From: Streptomyces sp. WAC05374
GTDB taxonomy: Bacteria; Actinomycetota; Actinomycetes; Streptomycetales; Streptomycetaceae
Length of the DNA: 64,000 bases
Direction: 5' to 3'
Assembly (NCBI RefSeq): GCF_004353505.1
Contig: NZ_SMNQ01000018.1
Span: 62,001 to 126,000 of the forward strand
Under the pieces are notes generated by a model. It ran no database searches. It was not told the origin of the DNA and saw only the letters and a list, made by a program, of their open reading frames with translations. The position numbers and the translations under genes are program-made. Shown one piece after another: positions 33,671 through 42,600 of this stretch (position 1 is its first letter; each line of letters opens with the position of its first letter).

Positions 33671-36600
33671 ATCACATTTCCGAGAACGGCATCGAGTGCC
33701 CGGTCCATGTCGTCGTCCGACAGTTCCTCCGCCGCACGCAGCGCGTCGGCGGCGGTACGCACCTCACCGGACGGATCGTCCTGCGGCTGGGCGAGATCGA
33801 GCAGTTGCGCCAGCAGTCCGCTCTGCCTGAGCTGCTCCGGGGTCACCCGGCCGAGCGCCCACTCCACGGCCCTCGCCGGGTCCTGCGGCGGGCCGGAGTC
33901 CGCCGCCGAAGCGCCCAGCTCCAGCCGTACGTGCAGGAACTCGGCGATCGCACGGGGAGTGGGATAGTCGAAGGCCAGCGTGCTCGGCAGGGCCACTTCC
34001 GCGTAGGCCGTCAGGCGGTTGCGCAGCTCCACGGCCATCAGCGAGTCCCAGCCGAACTCCCTCAGCTCCTTGTCCGCCGGCACCGTGTCCGCGCCCTGGA
34101 GCCCCAGGACCCCGGACACCTCCTGCCGCACCGAACGCAGCAGCGAGGCGACCTGCTCCTCGGCCGGCAGACCGACCAGCCGCTCGCGGAACGACTCCAC
34201 CGGGGCGGAGGCCTCCCTGACCCGCCGCAGCCGCGGCTTCACCAGGGCCGCGAAGAGCGGGGCGAGTCGCTCGCCCGCGTCGTCGGCCAGACCCGCGAGA
34301 TCGAGCTTGATCGGTACCAGGTGGGTCTCGGGACGTCCGAGCGCGACGTCCAGCAGACGCATCCCCTCCTCGGCGGAGAGGGCCTGCGAACCCCGCTTGC
34401 GCAGCCGCGACAGCTCCGCCTCGCCGAGGCGGGAGGTCATGCCGACACCGGCCTGCTCCCACAGACCCCACGACAGGCTCACCGCCGGCAGGCCCTGCTT
34501 GCGCCGGTGCGCCGCGAGCGTGTCGAGGAACACGTTGGCCGCCGCGTAGTTGCTCTGCCCGGGTGCGCCGAGCGTGCCGGCCGCCGAGGAGAAGAGCACG
34601 AACGCGGACAGGTCCAGCCCGGCGGTGAGCTCGTGCAGGTGCAGCGCCCCCGAGACCTTGGGAGCCAGGACCCGCGCGAAGCGCTCCGCGTCCTGATTGC
34701 GGACGACACCGTCGTCCAGCACCGCCGCCAGGTGGAACACCCCGGTCAGCGGATGTGCCGCGTCGATGCCGTCGAGGACGCGTGCCACGTCGTCCCGGTC
34801 CGCCACGTCGCAGGCGAGTACGCGCACGGTCTCGGCGCCCGCCTCGGTGAGCTCCGCGACGAGCTCCTCGGTGCCCGGGGCGTCCGCGCCGCGGCGTGAG
34901 GTCAGCACCAGATGACGCACACCATGCTCCACGACGAGGCGCCGGGCCACGAGCCGGCCGAGCTCGCCGGTCCCACCGGTCAGCAGGGCGGTGCCGGCAC
35001 TGTCCGGTACGCGCGGGACGGTCAGGATCAGTTTGCCCGTCGTACGGCCCTGCGCCATGACCCGGAACGCGCTCGGAGCCTCCCGCACGTCGAACGCCGC
35101 GTACGGGAGCGGCGTGATCGCGCCCTGCTCCAGCAGTGCCACGAGCTCCCGCAGCATCTCCTGGATGCGGTCGGCGCCGCTGTCGACGAGGTCGAACGCC
35201 TGGTACCGGACTCCCGGGTGCGCCGCGGCGACGGCCTCGGCGTCCCGCACGTCCGTCTTGCCCATCTCGAGGAACTGGCCGCCGCGCGGCAGCAGCTCCA
35301 GCGACGCGTCGACGAACTCCCCGGTGAGGGCGTTGAGCACCACGTCCATGCCCGCGCCGCCCGTGGCCGACAGCCACTGCCGCGCGAAGTCGGTGGTACG
35401 CGACGACGCGATGTGCGTGTCGGCGAGCCCCAGTTGGCGCAGCGTCCGCCACTTGCCCGGGCTGGCCGTTCCGTACACCTCGCACCCGGCGTGGCGGGCG
35501 AGCTGCATGGCCGCCTGGCCCACGCCGCCGGCGGCGGCGTGGATGAGGACCTTGCTCCCCGGATCGAGCGTCGCCAGATCCGTGAAGGCGTAGTGCGCGG
35601 TGAGGTAGGCGAGCGGAACGGTGGCCGCCTCGACGAACGTCAGCGAGTCCGGGATGCGCACCATCCAGCGGGCGTCGACGCGGACCTCGGAACCGAAGGT
35701 ACCCACCGCGAGGCCCATCACCCGGTCACCCACCCGCAGGTCGGTCACACCGGGCCCGGTCTCCAGCACGACACCCGCGCACTCCAGCCCCAGCTTCGGC
35801 GCATGGACCATGTCGAGGGCGTTGAGCACGTCCCGGAAGTTCATGCCGGCCGCGCGCACGGCCACCCGGACGTCGCCCTCACCGAGCGGTTCGCTCCGGT
35901 CGACGGGCCGGAAGACGAACGTGTCCAGCCGACCCTTCTCCTCGATGTCCAGGTGCCACGGCTGGTCCCGCACGTCGGGCACCAGCGCGTCCGGCGAGCC
36001 GTTCCTGTGGGCCGCCGTCAGACGCGGTGCCAGCACGCTGTCGCCACGCACCACCAGCTCCGGCTCGGTGCCCGTGACGAGGACCCGGCGCAGCAGCTCC
36101 GCCCCGGGGTCCTCCGCGCCGATGTCGACCAGGCGGAGGGCACGCTCCGGGTGCTCGGCACGGGCCACCCTGATCAGACCCCACAGCGGCGCGTGCGCCA
36201 GGGACCCGACGGTGTCGACCGGGGATGCGGCCACCGCTCCACGGGTCACCCAGACGATGTCCGCGCCCTCGGAACGAGGGTCGTCGAGGACGGTCTGGAG
36301 CCAGCCGAGCGTCTCCGTCACCTCGCGGCCGGCACGGCGATCGAGGGCGTCCGCCTCCTCACCCGCCACGCCGGGCGCGGTCAGGTCGACGATCACCGTA
36401 CGCGGGCCGTCGTCACCCCACTCGGGCACGGCGCCCGCGGCGACGGCCGGGACGTCCAGGGTCGTGGCGACGATCCCGTCCCGCCCGATCACGAGGAGGT
36501 CGCCCGCAGACTCCGGCGCGCTGCCGGTCGCCTCCGCGAGCGTCTGAACCTGGTACTCGACTCGGTAGAGGTGCCCGGTGTCGTGGGCGTCGGCGCCACG

Positions 36601-39600
36601 GAGCTGTGCGGCGCTCGCCCGCTTCAGCTCCAGTCCCGCCGCGCTCACCACGGGCTCGCCCGCGGCATCGGCGAACAGGATCGCCGCGGTCGCGTCGTCC
36701 GTGACCTCGATGCGGACCCGCAGGTCCCTGCCCCCCGTGGCGGAGAGCCGGACCCCGGACCACATGAACGGCAGCAGAACCGCGTCGGCCTGCTCGTCCC
36801 CGGCACCCAGGCCCGTCGCCGCGAATGCGTGCAGGGCGGCGTCGAGGAGGGCGGGGTGAACGCCGAACTCGTCGGCCGTGAGGCCGTCGGGGAGGCGGAC
36901 GAGGCCGTACGCGGTGGTGCCCTTGCGCCACAGCTCGGTCAGCCCCTGGAAGGCCGGCCCGTACTCCAGGCCCTTGCCGTGCAGCCCGTCGTAGAAGCCG
37001 TCGAGGCTCACCCGCTCGGCCCCGGCCACCGGCCAGGTCCGCAGTTCGGCCGCCGCCTCCACGGCCCCTTCGGACACGGCGTCCGTCAGCACACCGGTCG
37101 CGTGCAGCGACCAGGGCACCGAGTCCGGCGCACCGGCCGGCCGGCTGTGGATCTCCACGGTCCGGTCGTCCGTGCCCGAGGCCGGACCCACCCGCACCTG
37201 AAGCCGCAGCGGAACGTCCTCGCTCAGCACCAACGGCTCCAGCAAGGTCAGCTCACCGACCCCACCCGCACCCACATGATGAGCAGCGCTCAACGCCAGC
37301 TCCAGCAGACCCGTCCCCGGAACCAACACCGTCCCGAACACCGCGTGATCCCTCAACCACGCCTGACCCGCCAACGACAGAGCCCCGGTGAACACATACC
37401 CCTCACCACCGGCCAGCTCCGTCACCGCACCGATCCACGGATGCGCCGACGCCTCGAGCCCCAACGAACCCGCGTCACCCGACGCCTTGGCCGCCTCCAA
37501 CCAGAAACGCTCACGCTGGAAGGCGTACGTCGGCAAGTTCACGAGGGTGCCGGTGCCCGCGCCCAGCACCCGGTCCCAGTCCAGGGTGTGTCCCTGAACG
37601 TGGAGCAGGCCGAGGTTGCGGAGCAGTTGGGCGGGGGTGCCGTGGTCGCGGGCGAGGGAGCCGACGACGATGCCGCCGTGCTCGGCGCTGCCGTCGGTCA
37701 GCGGCATCGACAGGACCGGGTGCGCGGAGATCTCGACGAAGACGGTGTGACCGTCTTCCAGAAGGCGGTTCAGGGCGCGGTCGAAGCGGACCGGCTCGCG
37801 CAGGTTGCGGCACCAGTAGCCGCCGTCCAGCTCCGAACCCTCGGCGACCTGACCGGTCACCGTCGAGTAGAACGCGATGTCCGCACCGCGCGGCTGGAGA
37901 CCCTCGAAACCGGCCGCCAGACCGGGCAGCAGGGGGTCCATCTGCGCGTTGTGGGAGGCGTAGTCCACGTTGATCTTCCGCGCGTACACATCGCGCTCTT
38001 GCAGCTCCTCCACGATCTTGGCGATCGCCTCGGCCTCGCCGGAGATGATCGTCGACCCGGCGGTGTTCACCGCAGCGACCGACAGCGCGTCCCCATACGG
38101 GGCGAGGAACTCCTCCACCACCGCGACCGGCCGCTCGATCAGCGCCATACCACCCTGACCCGCACACGCCAGCACGGCCTGCGAACGCTGAGCGACGATC
38201 TGCGCACCCTGCTCCAGAGTCAGAGCCCCGCTCACCACAGCGGCCACGACCTCGCCCTGCGAGTGCCCCACCACGGCGGCCGGCTCGACGCCGAGTGAAC
38301 GCCAGACGGCCGAAAGGCCCACGCCCATGGCGAACAGGGCGGGCTGCACCACGTCGACGCGGTCGAACGGCGGGTGATCCCCCTCCTCACCGGCCAGGAC
38401 CTCACGCACCGACCAGCCCGTGAACGGCCGCAGAGCCGCGTCACACGCGTCAATCGTCTGCGCGAACACCTCACTGGTCGCGAGCAGTTCACGGCCCATG
38501 CCGACCCACTGCGAACCCTGACCCGGGTAGACGAAGACGACCTTCCCGCGCCGCTCGGCGCTCCCGGTCACGACAGCGTCATGCGACCGGCCCTCGGCCA
38601 GCGCGGTCAGCGCCTCCACCAGCTCGGCGGAGCCGGCAGCCACCACGCTCGCCCGTGACGCGAAGTGCGTACGGTGCCGGGCGGCCGTCACCGCCACATC
38701 CGCCACGCGGACGTCACCACGGTCCGACAGCCAGGACGCCCAGCGCCCCGCCTGCTCCCGCAGCGCCGCCTCGTCACGGCCCGACACCACCACCGGCAGC
38801 GGACCGTCCGTGTCATGGGCCGGTGCCGCTTCGGGAGTGGGAGGCTCTTCGATGATGACGTGCGCGTTGGTGCCGCTCAGACCGAACGACGACACACCCG
38901 CCCGGCGCGGACGCGCCTCGTCCCGCTCCCACGCACGGGCCTCCTGCAACAGGGCCAGCCCACTGCCGTCCCAGTCGATCAGCTCACTGGGCTGCTCGGC
39001 GTGCAGGGTCGGGGGCAGCGTCTCGTGCTGGAGCGCCAGCACCATCTTGATCACACCGACCACACCGGCAGCAGCCTGCGCGTGGCCGATGTTCGACTTG
39101 GACGAGCCCAGCCACACCGGACGGTCGTCCGACCGGCCGGGCCCGAACACCTCGGCCAGCGCGCCCGCCTCGATCGGATCGCCCAGCGACGTACCCGTGC
39201 CGTGCGCCTCGATCGCGTCGATGTCCGCGGGCGCCAGACGTGCCGCCTCCAGGGCGTCCAGGATCACCCGCTGCTGCGAGGGACCATTCGGAGCCGTCAG
39301 CCCCTGACTGCGACCGTCCTGATTGACGGCCGATCCACGCAGCACCGCCAGCACCCGGTCACCGTCGCGCTGCGCGTCCGACAACCGCTTCAGCACCACC
39401 ACACCGGCACCCTCGGCCCAGCCCGTGCCGTCCGAGGCCGCCGAGAACGGCTTGCACCGGCCATCGGGCGCGAGCCCGTTCAGTCGTGAGAACTCCACGA
39501 ACGGCGTGGGGGTCGACATGACCGTCACACCACCCGCCAGGGCGATCTCGCACTCACCCTGGCGCAGCGCGCCTGCCGCCAGGTGCAGCGCCACCAGCGA

Positions 39601-42600
39601 CGACGAACACGCGGTGTCCACCGTGATCGCCGGGCCCTGAAGACCCAGCGTGTAAGCCACGCGGCCCGAGACGACGCTCGACGCGTTGCCGGTGCCGACG
39701 TACCCGTCGAGGGTGTCCAGGCCACGGCCCTGCTGGTTGCTGTAGTCGGAGCCCATGGTGCCCAGGTAGACACCGGTCCGGCTCTCGCCCAGCGAGTCGG
39801 GCCGGATGCCCGCCCGCTCCAGGGCCTCCCAGGACGCCTCCAGCACCAGCCGCTGCTGCGGGTCCATCGACACCGCCTCACGCGGCGAAATACCGAAGAA
39901 CGACGCGTCGAAGCCGTCGACGCCCTCGATGAACCCGCCTTCGCGGATGTAGCTCTTGCCCACCGCGTCGGGGTCCGGGTCGTAGACGTCCAGGGCGTCC
40001 CAGCGGGCGGGGAAGGGCCCGATGGCGTCCCGTCCGCCCGCCAGCAGGTCCCAGAAGCCCTCGGGTGTGTCCACGCCGCCCGGCAGCCGGCACGCCATCG
40101 ACACGATCGCGATCGGCTCGTCGTCCGTCCTGCCGGTGTCCGTCGCACGGCGGGCCGCGGAGGCCGCCGCGGGGGCGAGTGACAGCCGGTCCAGGAGCAG
40201 CCCGGCCACCGCCAGCGGGGTGGGGTAGTCGAAGGCCAGGGTGGGCGGCAACGGAAGCCCCGTGGCGGTGGACAGGCGGCGTCGGAGCTCCACGGCCGTC
40301 ATGGAGTCCATGCCCAGCTTCTGGAACACCTCCTGTTCGCCGACGCTCTCGGGCCGTGCGCTTCCCAGCACGACGGCCGCCTCCTGCCTGACGAGCGTCA
40401 CGAGCTCGGTGAGTCGTTCCTCCGTCGGCAGCGCGGCCAGCCGGTCGCGCAGTTCGGAACGGGACTGCGGCTCCGCGTCCCGGTGACGGCGGCGCGAGCG
40501 CACCAGGCCCCGCAGCAGCGGGTGGACGTCGCCGCCCCGGTCCGCCTCGCGCTGGACGGCGGCGAGTTCGAGGCGCACGGGCACCAGGTGCGCACGGCTC
40601 CCGGTCAGGGCGTGGTCGAGCGCCCTCATGCCCTGCTGTTCGGTCAGCGCGCCGATGCCCTGCCGGCGCATGCGGGCGATGTCGGCCTGCCCGAGCAGGG
40701 CCGTCATGCCGTCGCCGTTCTGTTCCCACATGCCCCACGACAGGGCGGCGGCCGGCCGGCCCTCGCGCCGGAGGCGTGCGGCCAGGGCGTCGAGCCAGGC
40801 GTTCGCGGCGGCGTAGTTGCTCTGGCCGGGGCCGCCCAGGACTCCCGACACGGAGGAGAAGAGCACGAAGGCGGACAGGTCCAGGTCCTTGGTGAGCTCC
40901 GCCAGGTGTGCGGCTCCCGCCACCTTGGGGGCCATGACCCGGTGCAGGCGCTGCTCGTCCTGATCGGCCAGCAGGGCGTCGTCGGTGGCACCGGCCAGGT
41001 GGAACACGCCGGTCCACGGGTGTGCCGGGTCGACGGCCGCCAGGGCGGCGGCCGCCTGGGCGTGGTCGGAGACGTCGCAGGCGAGGACGCGGACGGACTC
41101 GGCGCCGGCCTCCGTCAGCTCGCGCACCAGGTCGTCCGCTCCGGGGGCCTCCGGCCCACGCCGCGAGGTCAGCACCAGGTGGCGCAGCCCGTGCGCGCGG
41201 ACCAGGTGGCGGGCGACCCGGCGTCCGAGGTCTCCGGTGCCTCCGGTGACGAGCACCGTGCCCTGCGGGTCGAGCGGCCTGGGGGCGTCCGCCGGGGCTT
41301 CGGCCTCCTGGGTGAGGCGCGGGGTGAGCACCTCGCCCTCGCGCACGGCGATCTCCGGCTCGTCGGCCGTGTCCAGGGCGCGCGCCAGCAGCGGGGCGTC
41401 CGCGTGGTCCGCGCCGAGGTCGACGAGGCGTACCGTCCGGTCCGGGTGCTCGGCGCGTACGGCGCGGACCAGGCCCCACACGGTGGCGTTCGCGAGCCCG
41501 TCCAGTGCGTCGGCGGGCGTGGCGGCGACGCTGTCGCTGGTGACCCAGACGAATTCGGTGGCCGTCAGCCGCTCGTCGCCGAGGAGACGCCGGGCGAGGC
41601 GGAGGGTCTTCTCCGCCGAATCCCGGGCGTCGAGGTGGGCCTGCGCGTGACGTCCGTACGTGGTCGCGTCGATGACGATCCGGTCGGGGGCGGCGCCGTC
41701 GGCGTCGAGGCGGGCCGCCAGGGCGGCCGCGTCGGCGCAGTGCGCCACCTCCGTACCGGTGCGGGAGTACGCGTCGTCGAGGGAGGCGGCGAGCGCGCCC
41801 TCCTGGTCCAGCACCCACAGGCGGTGAGCCTCGGCCGGCTCGTGCCCGTGCCGTGGCGCCGGCCGGAAGGTCAGTCCGTAGACGTGCCGCACCGGTTCGG
41901 CGGTGGTGATGTCCTCGGCCGTCGCCTCACGCAGGCGCAGTGCGCCGACCTTCAGTACGGGGCGTCCCTCGGCGTCCGCCGCCCGGAGCGAGGCCGTGGC
42001 GTTCGTACGGTCGAGATCCACCCGTACGCGTAGCAGGGGGCTCTGCGCGGACCAGCATTCCACTCCGCTCCAGGCGAAGGGCAGCAGGACTCCGGTGTCG
42101 CCGTCCTGGTCCTCCGTCCGTGCGGCTTCCTCGTGCGCATCGGGCCCGCGCAGCGCGGCGAGGCCGTGCAGCGCCGCGTCCAGCAGGGCGGGGTGCACGC
42201 CGTAGTCGCCGGGCCGCAGGTCGCCGGGCAGCCGGACCAGCGCGTAGGCGGTGTCGCCCTTGCGCCACAGTTCGGTCAGGCCCTGGAAGGCAGGGCCGTA
42301 GTGCAGGCCCAGGTCCTGGAAGGTCTCGTAGTAGCCGTCGAGCGGGACGCTCTCCGCCCCGGGCACGGGCCACTGCCGCAGCTCCTGGCTGGTGTCGTCC
42401 GCCTGCCGGGTTGCGTCCTCCAGCAGTTCGCCCGTGGCGTGCCGGCGCCACTGGCCGTCGACGGAGTCGTCGGGGCGGCTGTAGATCTCCACCGTGCGGC
42501 CGGTGCCGTCCTGGGCCGTACCGATGACGACCTGGAGGCGGACGGTCTCGTTGAGGACGAGAGGTTCGAGGAGCGTCAGGTCCCCGACGCCGGCCGCGCC

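Noticed and set aside
33667..34200. Terminal thioesterase at the end of PKS-B
   Set aside because: After the last ACP only about 85 residues of docking-type helices remain, with no GxSxG or alpha/beta hydrolase sequence.
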